Shown piece by piece: positions 50,247 through 61,891 of a DNA stretch of 64,000 bases; within the stretch, counting starts at the first letter, position 1, and every line of letters begins with the position of its first letter. Location of the stretch: positions 868,001 through 932,000 of the forward strand of contig NZ_LR217698.1 of NCBI RefSeq assembly GCF_900698855.1, read 5' to 3'. The notes under the pieces are model-generated. The model was not told the DNA's origin. It did no database searches and worked only from the letters and a program-made list of their open reading frames with translations. The stretch is from Erwinia_E haradaeae_F (lineage in GTDB: Bacteria > Pseudomonadota > Gammaproteobacteria > Enterobacterales > Enterobacteriaceae). The translations under genes were made by a program, and so were the position numbers.

Positions 50247-51353
50247 GTGATTATTACCAGATATCTAGTATGGGAGACCATTAAGAATCAGTTAATTATT
50301 CTTTTTATCTTACTTTTCATCTTCTTTTTTCAAAAATTAATAAAAACCCTTTCCTCTCTAGAAGGAGGAGAGATCGCTATTAATACAATATTAACTATTT
50401 TAGGACTAGGCATGCCAAAAATGGCACAACTAATCCTACCGTTGAGCCTATTTTTATCTATTCTCATCACTTTTGGCCGCCTTTGTACAGATAGCGAGAT
50501 CACAGTTATGCAAGCATGCGGATTGGGTCATAGCTCACTGATTAAATCTGCAATGATTTTGATTGCATTTACTACATTGGTATCTATACTGAATAATGGC
50601 TGGATAGAACCTTGGTCTACTAACTATGAAAATGGAATATTGCAAAAAATTCGATCTAATCCTGGTTCAGCCATGCTTTGGCCTAAAAAATTTCAAAAAC
50701 TTGAAAATGGACAAGTCACTCTATTTATTGAAGAAAGAACAGGAAATCAATTAAAAAATATTTTTCTTGCTAAATTAAGAAAAAAAGATAATACATTACC
50801 TTATGTAATTATCGCAAAAAATGGAAAAATATCAGAATATAATCATAATTCTAGTATTACTACACTTACTCAAGGCACTTGCTTTCAAGGTCATCCAGTA
50901 CTACATAACTTCCGTATTACCAGTTTTAAAAACTATCAATTAATACTGACTCATGATCAATCAGTAACTAAAAAATATAATGTTGATCAAATTAATCTAA
51001 ATACTCTTTGGATGACCAGTTCTAGCTCTCCTGTAAGAAGGAGTGAATTACACTGGCGACTGACACTAATTTTCTCAGTATTAGTTATGGGATTAATGGC
51101 AGTACCACTAGGTATAGCTAATCCTCAAAAAAGCCGCATACCATCAATACTTATCGCAATATTTCTTTATCTAATATTTTTCTTACTTCAAAGTTTGATG
51201 CATTCAGCAAGCAATCAAAACCGTATGAACCCTGCTTTATCAATGTGGATAATTAATTTTTCCTATCTGACAGTAAGTATACTGTCTAATACATGGAATA
51301 CACTGCTAGTACGTCGCTTACGTGCTTGGTTGTTTCACCAAGGAGATCTCTAA
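50247..51353 (+). CDS. lptF: LptF, LPS export ABC permease (368 aa)
   Basis: Inner-membrane half of the LptB2FG extractor that feeds LPS to LptC. Membrane helices lie at about 12-35, 55-75, 100-120 and, after the periplasmic beta-jellyroll domain, three more from about 270. Conserved: MAQLILPLSLFLSILITFGRL and SEITVMQACGLGHSSL. It starts at GTG 50247, aligning with E. coli MIIIRYLVRET. The downstream lptG begins 3 bp after its stop. Confidence 0.95.
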   Translation: MIITRYLVWETIKNQLIILFILLFIFFFQKLIKTLSSLEGGEIAINTILTILGLGMPKMAQLILPLSLFLSILITFGRLCTDSEITVMQACGLGHSSLIKSAMILIAFTTLVSILNNGWIEPWSTNYENGILQKIRSNPGSAMLWPKKFQKLENGQVTLFIEERTGNQLKNIFLAKLRKKDNTLPYVIIAKNGKISEYNHNSSITTLTQGTCFQGHPVLHNFRITSFKNYQLILTHDQSVTKKYNVDQINLNTLWMTSSSSPVRRSELHWRLTLIFSVLVMGLMAVPLGIANPQKSRIPSILIAIFLYLIFFLLQSLMHSASNQNRMNPALSMWIINFSYLTVSILSNTWNTLLVRRLRAWLFHQGDL

Positions 51354-51355
51354 AT

Positions 51356-52435
51356 ATGTTTGGAATTCTTGATAAATATATTGGTAAAACTATGTATAAA
51401 ATGATTATGACAACACTGTTTTTACTAGTATCACTCTCAAGTATGATTAAATTTTTTGACCAGTTAAGACAAACTGGAAAAGGAGAGTATACAGCCCTAA
51501 GTGCTTTTGTATATACATTACTTACTATACCGAAAGACATTGAAATATTTTTACCAATGGCAACTTTACTTGGAGTTTTGATAGGATTAGGGTCGCTTGT
51601 TCGACACCGAGAAATAGTTGTAATGCAAGCATCAGGCTTTACACGTATAAAAATTACTAGATCTGTAATTAAAACTGCGATTCCACTTATGTTGCTATCC
51701 CTAGCAGGTGGTGAATTTATTGCGCCCCAAGGAGAGGCGATTGCACGAACATATCGAGCCAATAAACTAACTAATCATAACATCGTAACTACTAAATCAG
51801 AGTTATGGGCTAAAGACAATAATGACTTTATCTTTATTGAACATATCTGCAATAATAAAACACTTCTTGGCGTTAGTATCTATTCCTTGGGATATAACCA
51901 TAAGCTACAAAATATATGCTATGCATCGTCTGCAATATACAATATTAATAAAAAAGCATGGAATTTAAAAAAAGTTTCTCAATCTAATCTATCTGATCCA
52001 AATCAAATAAAAAATATTCAAATATTAAATAAAGAATGGAAGACATCTTTAACACCCGATAAACTTGATTTTATTACATTAGACCCAGCAACATTATCAA
52101 TTAGTGGATTGTATCGCTATATATCATATTTAGAGCAAAGCGGTCAAATCACTAATCTATACCAACTTAACATGTGGGGAAAAATATCGCAGCCACTTGC
52201 GGTGGCAGCCATGATGATCATGGCGTTATCATTTATATTTGGCCCTCTTAAAAACATGTCTACCACTAAACAAATAGTTATAGGGGGGGGTTTGGGTAGC
52301 GCTTTTTACTTAATTAATCAAATCTTTAGACCGTTAAGCTTAATTTACCATATACCCCCAATCCCAACAGTAGTGCTCCCAAGTGCTATATTTTTTAGTA
52401 TTAGTATAATATTGTTAGAAAAATGGAAACAGTAA
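51356..52435 (+). CDS. lptG: LptG, LPS export ABC permease (359 aa)
   Basis: Partner of LptF. Landmarks: start MFGILDKYIGKTMYKMIM, IEIFLPMATLLGVLIGLGSL, VVMQASGFTRIKI and the C-terminal MWGKISQPLAVAAMMIMALSFIFGPL. AAGGAG lies nine bases before ATG 51356; the frame is open upstream into lptF. Length matches E. coli (360 aa). A run of eight G's (52283-52290) is part of the coding sequence (IGGGLGS), very unusual in this AT-rich genome. Confidence 0.95.
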   Translation: MFGILDKYIGKTMYKMIMTTLFLLVSLSSMIKFFDQLRQTGKGEYTALSAFVYTLLTIPKDIEIFLPMATLLGVLIGLGSLVRHREIVVMQASGFTRIKITRSVIKTAIPLMLLSLAGGEFIAPQGEAIARTYRANKLTNHNIVTTKSELWAKDNNDFIFIEHICNNKTLLGVSIYSLGYNHKLQNICYASSAIYNINKKAWNLKKVSQSNLSDPNQIKNIQILNKEWKTSLTPDKLDFITLDPATLSISGLYRYISYLEQSGQITNLYQLNMWGKISQPLAVAAMMIMALSFIFGPLKNMSTTKQIVIGGGLGSAFYLINQIFRPLSLIYHIPPIPTVVLPSAIFFSISIILLEKWKQ

Positions 52436-54071
52436 ATAATAATTATCGAAAAACTCAAGTCTAGAATCTTTGGCTTCTATATTTTATATCACTATATTAT
52501 ATATACTTGTTAAGTTCATACTTCCAGATAAATATGTTATTAAAAATTTTTATATGGTCTGATTAAAAAAAACGACATTATAACCATAACCATAGTTAAT
52601 ATCTAACTATTTATAATTATCATACAAATGATAATGTATTCAAATAACTTTAGCAAACAATATCAAATAAAAATTATTAAATATTATATTGTACAAAAAT
52701 AAATAGAACAGTAGTTTTGCATAGAATAAACTTCTAGCAGTTTATGCCTTTATTGTTAAATATAAAACTTATGGAAATTACTATCCATAAAACTTACAGA
52801 CGATAAGATCTCAAACTTTATTTTTTACTAATATTCATTCGATAATCATAATTTTTTCTTCTAATCAAAACACACATATTATCTACAAATAATCTTAAAT
52901 TAATTTATTTTTTTAATATTTAGAAAGAAAAACAGATAATAATATAAACTCTTTATCAAAATTAAGGAATAAGTAATTCAATGATAACTGAATATCTGCT
53001 GAATAATCCCAAATATCTAAAAAATTACTTCTACATTTAGATTCTAAATTAACTTTCAATTAAAGATGCAAAATACCAAAATACAGTATAATCTTAGAAA
53101 GAAATATCTATGAAATCTATTCTTGTCCTATGTAAAAATATAAGAAAATCTTTAAAAAATATCTATCTTAGGACAGAGCAAGTAATTTTCTTTAAGAAGC
53201 TCTAAATATAAAAATAAAATAAAATTCACAAGACATCCACACAACTAATATTATCTTAACGAATAGTTAATTCTAAAATACAATAACATTTTTGTAGAAT
53301 ACCCAAAGGTTTAAATATAACTCAGTAGTTTCTGCACTAGAAACATTATAATCACCATATTTTACTATCATTGTTATTTAGAGTACTTCTGCTTTAATAT
53401 TTTATTTTCCCTTATACTTTCATTATCAACAGGCTCCGAATAATCCTTAGTCTTAAGAAGAGTTACTTATCATCATAATAATTAAGCTATATAGTGATCA
53501 TACTAAATAACGAATCTATTTTATAACTCAAATATAAATCTAAAAATAAAAATCTAGTAGATATAATAACTGAATATAAGCTATGTTTTACAACTAACCA
53601 AAATTAAAATTCATCTAAAAATAATTCAATATCTTAGATTATTAAAATATATAAAATGATTTCTATATATGTAATAATAACAGAATAACTCATGAAAAAT
53701 TATTACAAAGTATTCTTAAAAACCTGAGCAATACAACATATGCATATACACGATCATCACAGTATATTTAATATTATAAGATTAATTATCCTTACTTTCA
53801 ACTTCAGAACAACTAAATTTGTAATCTTGTTGATATCTAATATTACACACTCAGTTATATATTAATTACCAATAGAATGCGTTATATAAAATAATAAATG
53901 CTATTCTATAATGAATGTCTCTAGTATAGATTTAGAGGTACTCTATTTTCTTATGACACATAATATAAACTATTATTACTACAATCTCATTATATTTAAT
54001 TCTTCTATTAAGGCCATTTTATTTGAGCTTTATTATATAAATTGATCTTTTACTCAAACACTCAATACTGT
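52436..54071. other. 1.6 kb gene-free region between convergent lptG and holB
   Basis: No coding remnant or RNA gene recognised on either strand. Confidence 0.65.
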
Positions 54072-55067
54072 TTATATGCGTATTTCTTCATGATTTTTTA
54101 TAAGAGCCTCCCAACATAATAATTGTTCTGTTAATAATAACTCGACATTAATGCCAGCTACTCTTGATAATCGCGAACGACAGATCATCCATTCGTAAGC
54201 ACTTATGCTCAGATCCCTGGGGCTTAATATATTAGATAAGTGAACAATTAACTTCGTCTGGTCAAGATTACTAATAAATTCTCCCGCTTCCCTATTCCAC
54301 TTTCCCGCATCTATAAGCAAAGAACAAAGCCAAAAAATTCGATTTAATACATCACTGTGATTTAATATAGGAAGCAACTCTAATAGATCACCTGTCAAAT
54401 TATCTAATAAACCATGACAAACCTGAAGTCGAGACTCCCAAGATTTTAAATCTAACAATGATAAAGCAGCTAGAGGTGCACCAGAGGATAAACGCAATGC
54501 CGTACTAAGTTTCTCGGGTTCTTCTGAAATCTGTTTTTTTAGCCATATCAAACCCTCTGTCTCATTCATGGTTGGTAAATACCATACAAGGCATCGACTA
54601 CGCAATGAAGATAAAAAAGGGGAAGGCTCATAGTTGATTAAAAAAAACCAGGTATTTGGAGGTGGTTCTTCTAATGTTTTTAATAACGCGCCGGATGCCG
54701 ACTCTGTTAACTTCTCAATATCTACTAAAAAAACCACCTTGGCTCCATTTAATCTAGAATGATGATAAATTTTTTCTATTAATTTTCGTATAAGATCTAC
54801 TCCAATAATATTTGTATTTTTATCAGACTCTAATTGATACCAATCCGGATGACTTGTAGCTAGCATTAACCGACAAGAATGACATTGTCCACAACTTTTT
54901 AAACCTAAGGGATTGTGACACATCAACCATCGAGCCATAGATAAAATAAGTATCTCTGCAGCCATTCCTGGAACTGTTTGAACGAGAACAGCGTGATGCC
55001 CTCTCTGAAGAAGATGTTGTGTAAGAATCTTTTTATAACTAAATCTTAACCAAGGATATCTGTGCAT
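54072..55067 (-). CDS. holB: HolB, DNA polymerase III delta' subunit (331 aa)
   Basis: Clamp-loader subunit that, with delta and tau/gamma, loads the sliding clamp. The zinc module CGQCHSC is near residue 55, the AAA+ sensor-1 region contains the SRC motif in LRSRC, and LLKTLEEPPPNTWFF is the family signature. MHRYPWLRFSYKK matches the E. coli start (MRWYPWLRP); the frame remains open 20 codons upstream without homology. Its usual neighbour tmk is not present. Confidence 0.94.
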   Translation of the reverse strand: MHRYPWLRFSYKKILTQHLLQRGHHAVLVQTVPGMAAEILILSMARWLMCHNPLGLKSCGQCHSCRLMLATSHPDWYQLESDKNTNIIGVDLIRKLIEKIYHHSRLNGAKVVFLVDIEKLTESASGALLKTLEEPPPNTWFFLINYEPSPFLSSLRSRCLVWYLPTMNETEGLIWLKKQISEEPEKLSTALRLSSGAPLAALSLLDLKSWESRLQVCHGLLDNLTGDLLELLPILNHSDVLNRIFWLCSLLIDAGKWNREAGEFISNLDQTKLIVHLSNILSPRDLSISAYEWMICRSRLSRVAGINVELLLTEQLLCWEALIKNHEEIRI

Positions 55068-56136
55068 ATTATTCTCACACAATAAATAACTATCTATTCT
55101 AACCAAAAGAAAAGCACTTTCTCTCACTTAGGAGAGAGGTAATATTCTTATAAACAAAAAGATAAACTGTATAAATCAGAATAATTTAAAAAAACTAACC
55201 ATAGATACAATATTTAAACCAATAATTCTAAAGAAAAATTTAAAAAAAATACTACTCTTAAGATCAATAGTTCAAAGAAATAAAAAATAAAAATACAACT
55301 ATAACTTTTCTTCTAGAGTATTTTTACTAAAAAATACTAAAAATCATTAATCAACTGCATCTAACACTCAAGCATAACAAACTAATTATCAATATAAAAT
55401 TCTACTAAGTTAAGTCATGTTACCTACAAATGTGTTGATCATTTAATCAAATCTTTTATATAAAAATATATTATTCTTAATCCTTAATAATTAATTAATA
55501 TTAATTTACAATAATCAACAACCTTATCCTAGAATAAGAAATCAAAACAATTATGTTTATTTCCTAAAAAATCTTCTATATAAATAAAAGAAAAAATACT
55601 TTATAACTAAAAAAACAAAATATATACTTACCTAATGCTTTAAGATATTGAGCATGAAAATTTTAAAAACTATAATCCTATAGAATAAATTTTTCTAAAA
55701 AATCTAATATATTTAAATGCTCATAATATACAAAATAACTCTACTGGCCTATGCACCAGTATTCATAGATAATATCGCGCATTTTTTTTAACTTCTTTAT
55801 TATTAAAGAATGTGAAAAAGTTAAACCATTAACTAAAAATAATCTATTTTAGAAACAATAATATGATTATAGTAATCAGCTATATAAATTAGCTCTTAAA
55901 GATAAGAGGCCAAATGAATCCATTTTAAAAACAATATTCTAATTATTAACTTACTACCTGACATTAACATTATACTCTATCCTTGTTTTAATAATAACTA
56001 TGCTTTCTTCCTATCAGAGAATTATATAAAATCATTATTATTATACATCCTTATTAAGGAATTAAAACATAAAAATTTCTATTCACAATCATCTCAAAAA
56101 ATTATGGAAACCTATCTTTAGAGAACGTTAAATAGA
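55068..56136. other. Gene-free region, rpmG to holB
   Basis: About 1.1 kb on the shared minus-strand path between rpmG and holB; no gene recognised. Confidence 0.6.
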
Positions 56137-56304
56137 TTATTTAATCTTATGTTCGTTATAAATTACATATTTTCGAATAATTGGATCGAATTTTCGTAAT
56201 GTAAGCTTTTCTAAATTATTTCGTTTGCTTTTTGTTGTTGTGTAAAAATGACTCGTCCCAGAAGACGAAATTAATTTAATTTTCTCACGCATCCCTTTTG
56301 CCAT
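56137..56304 (-). CDS. rpmG: Ribosomal protein L33 (55 aa)
   Basis: Large-subunit protein near the E site. The sequence starts MAKGMREKIKLISSSGTSHF, has YTTTKSKR and ends IYNEHKIK; length equals E. coli L33. It lacks the CxxC zinc pairs found in some L33 paralogues, as expected for this type. It follows rpmB by 14 bp, the conserved order. Confidence 0.97.
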   Translation of the reverse strand: MAKGMREKIKLISSSGTSHFYTTTKSKRNNLEKLTLRKFDPIIRKYVIYNEHKIK

Positions 56305-56318
56305 AAAATACCCCTTAT

Positions 56319-56555
56319 CTAAATATTCCGATGATATACACGCAAGTCATCTAAAACCACCTCAATACCTTTTTTATCAATAATACGCATGCCTTGAATA
56401 GATATCCGTAGTTTAACGAAGCGTTTTTCACTTTGAACCCAAAAACGATGGGAATGTAAATTAGGAAAAAATCGTCTCTTTGTTGCATTCATTGCGTGAG
56501 ATCGATTATTTCCTATCATTGGACGTTTTCCCGTAACTTGACAAACCTGTGACAT
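56319..56555 (-). CDS. rpmB: Ribosomal protein L28 (78 aa)
   Basis: Basic large-subunit protein. MSQVCQVTGKRPMIGNNRSH and the central ATKRRFFPNLHSHRFWV are diagnostic; length equals E. coli L28. ATG 56555 is preceded by GGAG at nine bases; an in-frame ATG two codons upstream is less well placed. First gene of rpmB-rpmG. Confidence 0.97.
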   Translation of the reverse strand: MSQVCQVTGKRPMIGNNRSHAMNATKRRFFPNLHSHRFWVQSEKRFVKLRISIQGMRIIDKKGIEVVLDDLRVYHRNI

Positions 56556-57302
56556 ATACATTCTCCAAACATAAATTATTTTTTAATAACTAAAATGAAT
56601 TGACAAATCACGCTAAATATATAAAAATCAAAACTACATATAATCTTTTCAAGTCAATATTTTACTAGCTTACAGATAAAGATCTATAGCAATTTCTACA
56701 ATATTATTTTATTTAAACTATTTTTAGTATTCACACTCAGTGTTTAATTTATAACCAAGACTAAGTTTTTCAATATTAGCAATCAATTAATTTTTCTATT
56801 ACTAGATAATATGTAAACCTACTGTATTAAAATACTTACACTCATCTAATATAAACAATATTTAACCTGGTATATTTTAATACTATAGTAAACCTTATCT
56901 ATGATTAAATCATCTATATATTTTCCTGAACTATTGATCACAATTTTTAGATACAATGCTTAACATAAAACTAAAGTTCTATCTAATTTAGATTATAGTT
57001 TGAGTTAAATAAAATGAGAAACAATTAAAAAACCATTACAATCGAAAAATCAAAAATATCTTGTATTCAATAGTTTATCTATGAAACTATTATTATCAAC
57101 TAAACTATGAAAACTGAATACAAACTTTAATTCTTACTAATTACTAATTAAACTACAATCAAAAAGATTGATATCTTATCAAATACTAAATAGTTTATTT
57201 TACACTATAATATATCGTTTTTCTATCTAAAAATAGATTTCTAAAATCAAGCATATAAATCTCTACCATTATATTTTTGAACCTAATGATCCATAATATT
57301 TA
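56556..57302. other. Gene-free region, trpS to rpmB
   Basis: 747 bp without a gene. A small palindrome CCATAATATTTATTATGG (57291-57308) overlaps the trpS stop codon. Confidence 0.6.
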
Positions 57303-58307
57303 TTATGGTGCATAAATTAAACCAAGAGCTTCATGAACTTTTTTCAATGTTTCATCAGCTTTACGCCGCGCCTTCTTAGCCCCTTCTTCCATTACTTGAT
57401 TTAGAAAAACTTCATCATTTCGGTAATAAGCATAGGAGCTCTGCAATTCTATTAAAAACCCAGATAGTCTATCTACTACCATGTCTTTTAAATCTCTATA
57501 CATCTTTCCAGAAAACTCTCTTTCTAACATATCTACTGAAATATTGCTGATGGCTGATAAAATATTTAGCAGATTTGAAATACCTGGTTTATTTTGTAAA
57601 TCATAACGAATAATAGGAGGCTGATCATTATCAGTTAATGATTTTTTGATCTTGGTCACTAAGGACCTCCGATCTTCTAATAAACTAATAATATTATTAC
57701 AGTTATTATCAGATTTCGACATTTTTTTAGTGGGATCCAGTAAAGACATAATACGACCACCAGACTGAAGAATATATGGTTCTGGTAGTGTAAATATATC
57801 ACCATATCGCGCATTAAAACGCAAAACTATATTACGACTAAACTCTAAATGCTGTTTTTGATCTTCCCCAACTGGAACTTTTTGAGTCTGATACAAAAGA
57901 ATATCTGCTGTCATTAACACTGGGTAAGTAAAAAAACCAACATTCATAGTGTCTTTATGAGTAGCTAATTTATCCTTAAACTGTGTCATACGTTGTAGTT
58001 CACCAAAATAAGAATAACAGCTAAGGATCCAACCTAATTGTGCATGCGCAGCTACCTGTGACTGCACAAAGATAATACTTATCTCAGGATCTATTCCACA
58101 AGCTAAATAAAGTGCTATTGTATCTAATGTAGCTTTACGCAAAGAACTAGGATCTTGTCGGACAGTCATGGCATGTAAATCAACAATACAATAAATACAC
58201 TCATGGCTATCCTGCATCTTCACCCACTGACTTATTGCACCAATATAATTTCCAATAGTTAGTTGACCCGATGGTTGAGCGCCACTAAACACAATAGATT
58301 TTTTCAT
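57303..58307 (-). CDS. trpS: TrpS, tryptophanyl-tRNA synthetase (334 aa)
   Basis: Class I synthetase. The HIGH-equivalent lies in GAQPSGQLTIGNYIGA (residues 9-24), followed by YCIVDLHAMTV, and the KMSKS loop is intact near residue 196 in DPTKKMSKSDNN. Length equals the E. coli enzyme. The ribosome site before the ATG is weak. Isolated from its E. coli neighbours (gph, rpe, dam). Confidence 0.96.
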   Translation of the reverse strand: MKKSIVFSGAQPSGQLTIGNYIGAISQWVKMQDSHECIYCIVDLHAMTVRQDPSSLRKATLDTIALYLACGIDPEISIIFVQSQVAAHAQLGWILSCYSYFGELQRMTQFKDKLATHKDTMNVGFFTYPVLMTADILLYQTQKVPVGEDQKQHLEFSRNIVLRFNARYGDIFTLPEPYILQSGGRIMSLLDPTKKMSKSDNNCNNIISLLEDRRSLVTKIKKSLTDNDQPPIIRYDLQNKPGISNLLNILSAISNISVDMLEREFSGKMYRDLKDMVVDRLSGFLIELQSSYAYYRNDEVFLNQVMEEGAKKARRKADETLKKVHEALGLIYAP

Positions 58308-59402
58308 TGTCTTATCTAACTTAAAAGTAATCTGTAAAGACAGAAACGGTCCTACCTTAACCCAAATGATATATAAAAGATATATATATTATATATATTA
58401 TATATGTAGTAATAATCTACATATTCTGATAATAATACTGTAATTGCACCAATAATATCGTCTCTACCTTAATTTATTAAAAAAAACTATATATCAATGA
58501 TTCCCTATTGCATAGTAGTACTCTTAGGTCTAAGAGACTAAATATTATTTACGTCATCAATAAAAATTAACCTTAAGAAACAATATAAATAAATTCATAT
58601 TCAAATGACTAAAAGAAGTAACTAAAACACAATAATAGAATCACTACCTCTTATAGAAGCAGTGTATTTAATATAAAAATAGAACTAAATTAAATCAATA
58701 TCATACATTTAATAAATCATTCTGATACTAATCCAACTTTAAATTCCAAAAATAACTTATAATATTCGTTCATTTCATCATTCCTTGATATAATATTCTT
58801 TAGAGACATCTAATAATACTACTTAAATTTTACTAAATAAAGAAGTTCAAGTCACCTACATCCTAAATGCAATAATTCCTGATCATCACATCATACACAA
58901 TTACATTAACTAACGCTGTTTCACACGTATTAAAATTAAGATCATAACATCATGATTATAAAAATTTTTTATTATCTTATCATCTCGTAAGTACAATTTT
59001 CTTTCCTTAAAATCTTGATCTTTTTTCTTAAAAATCACAATAGAATATGATTCTAGTGATACTAAAATATAGATATAACGTACTATCTATACTAACTGTA
59101 TCTCCACTAAATAATGCCATAACTCTCCTTGCTAATTAAATAATTAACGATCTATTAGTAAAAATAGTTATATATAAAAAAACATTTTTATAGTGTAATA
59201 AATTATTATAACAAGCCAACCTTTAAAAGGTTAAGTAACATAAATACTATAATAAAGCTTATTTGCTAGAATTTTTAACATCTAAAAAAATAATATTGAT
59301 TATGAATACAACTCTCTCTTGCTATAAAAATCTTAGTTTACAAAGAAATAATCGTTAGCTATTATCAAATCTTATATTTTAAAAGGTGTAATAAAAATCA
59401 CT
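58308..59402. other. 1.1 kb gene-free divergent region, trpS / metG
   Basis: No gene recognised. A TA-dinucleotide-rich tract (about 58375-58410) lies near trpS. Confidence 0.6.
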
Positions 59403-61073
59403 ATGACCCTAATCCCAAAAAAAATATTAGTGACGTGCGCTTTGCCATATGCCAATGGCTCTATTCATCTCGGACATATGCTTGAACATATCCAAGCAGA
59501 CATATGGGTTCGTTTTCAGAAGCTACAAGGAAATGAAGTTCATTTCATCTGTTCTGATGATGCACACGGAACTCCAGTTATGCTAAAAGCGAAAGAAATG
59601 GGAATAACGCCAGAAGAAATGATTGCAAATATGAATCAAGAGCATAAGAATGATTTTTCTGATTTTTATATTCACCATGATCATTACTCTTCTACCCATA
59701 GCAAGGAAAATCGTGAGTTATCTGAAACGCTCTTTTTGCGCTTGAAAGAGCGTGGATTAATCGTTACTCGTACTATTTCTCAACTTTATGACGAAAAAAT
59801 TAACATGTTTTTACCAGATCGCTTTGTCCAAGGAACCTGCCCTTACTGTAAAGCACCAAATCAATATGGTGACAATTGCACAGTATGCGCATCAATTTAT
59901 GCCGCAACAGAGTTACTTAATGTCAAATCAGTCATCTCTGGTATAACTCCTGTTCTTCGTCAATCTAAACACTTCTTTTTTGATTTACCAAAATTTTATC
60001 CCCTACTAAAAACCTGGACTTCTTCTGGCACATTGCAAAAGTCAGTTGTCAATAAACTCACAGAATGGTTTAAATCTGGGTTAAAACAATGGGACATATC
60101 ACGTGATAAACCATATTTTGGTTTTGAAATACCTAACGAACCAGGAAAATATTTTTATGTCTGGCTAGATGCGCCTATAGGATATATATCTACATTCAAA
60201 AGCCTATGCAATAAAAATGAAAATATTAATTTTGAAGAATTTTGGAAACAAAAATCTAATACATATCTTTATCATTTTATTGGAAAAGATATCATCTATT
60301 TTCACAGTTTATTCTGGCCTGCTATTCTTTCAGGTAGTAACCTCCGCTTACCAACTAAAATTTTTGTGCACGGTTATCTCACAATTAATGGTACAAAAAT
60401 GTCTAAATCACGTAGCACATTTATCAAAGCTAGGACCTGGCTTAAATACTTAGATGCCGATAGCCTTCGATACTACTATGCTTCTCGACTATCCTCAGGT
60501 ATTGAAGATATTGATTTAAATCTTGAAGATTTCATGAAGCGTATTAATAGTGATATCGTTAATAAGATTGTAAATCTTGCTTCACGGACTGCTTCTTTTA
60601 TTAACCAATATTTTGAAAGCAAATTATCGAACAATCTTTTTGACCCAAAAATATATCAAATATTTATTAATACATCTCACAATATTGCTGATTTTTGGCA
60701 TACTCGTGAGTTTCACCATGCAACACGTAAAATTATAGAATTAGCTGACATTGCTAATCGCTATATTGATACTAAGGCTCCATGGCTTATAGCTAGAGTG
60801 AATAGTAAATCTACTGATCTTCAAGATATCTGTTCAATGGGAATCAATTTTTTTCGTATACTAATAACATGCCTTAAGCCAGTCATGCCATCACTAGCTA
60901 CACGATCTGAATCATTTCTAAATCATAAGTTAACCTGGTCTAACATTGACAAACCACTACTAAACCATCATATATCTATATTTACAACCTTATATGAACG
61001 GATTAATATTACTCAAATTCATGACCTGATGGCTTCTTCTTCAGAAGATTCTAATTTAATAAAAAGACAATAG
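59403..61073 (+). CDS. metG: MetG, methionyl-tRNA synthetase, core-only form (556 aa)
   Basis: Class I synthetase charging elongator and initiator tRNA-Met. HIGH is represented in GSIHLGHMLEH (about 20-30); the zinc knuckle reads CPYC and CTVC near residues 146-163; KMSKS is intact in GTKMSKSRSTF (about 333). The anticodon-binding helical domain is complete up to about 547. E. coli MetG continues to 677 with a Trbp111-like tRNA-binding/dimerisation domain; here the frame stops after a short tail, and no such domain is seen downstream. A monomeric core enzyme is known to be active in E. coli, so this is likely functional. Confidence 0.95.
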   Translation: MTLIPKKILVTCALPYANGSIHLGHMLEHIQADIWVRFQKLQGNEVHFICSDDAHGTPVMLKAKEMGITPEEMIANMNQEHKNDFSDFYIHHDHYSSTHSKENRELSETLFLRLKERGLIVTRTISQLYDEKINMFLPDRFVQGTCPYCKAPNQYGDNCTVCASIYAATELLNVKSVISGITPVLRQSKHFFFDLPKFYPLLKTWTSSGTLQKSVVNKLTEWFKSGLKQWDISRDKPYFGFEIPNEPGKYFYVWLDAPIGYISTFKSLCNKNENINFEEFWKQKSNTYLYHFIGKDIIYFHSLFWPAILSGSNLRLPTKIFVHGYLTINGTKMSKSRSTFIKARTWLKYLDADSLRYYYASRLSSGIEDIDLNLEDFMKRINSDIVNKIVNLASRTASFINQYFESKLSNNLFDPKIYQIFINTSHNIADFWHTREFHHATRKIIELADIANRYIDTKAPWLIARVNSKSTDLQDICSMGINFFRILITCLKPVMPSLATRSESFLNHKLTWSNIDKPLLNHHISIFTTLYERINITQIHDLMASSSEDSNLIKRQ

Positions 61074-61891
61074 ACATTGTAACAAGCCATCAATTCTTTA
61101 GAATAACTATATTATTATTCACCTGAATAATTAATTATTTCAGATTATATCTTTAAAATCATCTACTTACATAAAATATCCTTATCTATCTATCCAACAA
61201 GCTTCTCCACATCTTCAGACCAATTATGATCTCTTGTTAGTCATTATAATATAGCCAAAAAATAAGAATATATTGACTAATATACATTAGTAGGCTCTAT
61301 TTCTCTATTATTTTAAATAAAAATCTTATTCCTTTTTTGATAAAAAGGAATTTGTTCCAATAAAAATGAAAAAATTATTCTCATATAATGATACAGTATA
61401 TTATGATCATATTTTATCATCCCTTCTTACCCATTCTGACCATAGATATAATCTTCTAACTCAATAAAAACTTATTTATTCCCCTTAACTCAAATTCCAT
61501 TTTGATCTACATGATAGTAAAAACTATCAAATTATTCTTAAATAATAAAAATTCATCATTTAACATAATCAACTTTTAAGAAATTAAAAATTAAAAACTA
61601 AATAGAAAAACCCTCGTAAGAAAAGGCAAACATAATAAGTATTAATCATAGAAACATTTTTCTCTTCTTTAGAGAGAAGAATCTAGTGTTAGTTAATCAA
61701 TATTCATAGGATTAATCATCCTTAAAAATTCATCAATGAACATCAATTTCTCATATGAAAAAGATATATCACAATTAAATCAATTTCTACTATCATATTA
61801 AACTAATCTTAATTCTTGCGCTAAAATCAAAATATTTATTAAAAAATACATTCATTAAGCTAATTAATCTTAAACCTAATGAATAAAAAAA
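61074..61891. other. Gene-free region between convergent metG and folA
   Basis: 818 bp. No gene. A hairpin ATTCCTTTT / AAAAGGAAT (61328-61351) about 255 bp after metG is the only structured element noticed. Confidence 0.6.
61328..61351 (+). terminator. AT-rich hairpin downstream of metG
   Basis: ATTCCTTTT pairs exactly with AAAAGGAAT around TTGATA, followed by TTTGTTCC. It is weak and far from the stop (255 bp), so a link to metG is uncertain. Confidence 0.3.

Noticed and set aside
58375..58410. Microsatellite-like TATATA tract before trpS
   Set aside because: Short TA runs are common at this base composition and carry no further signal.
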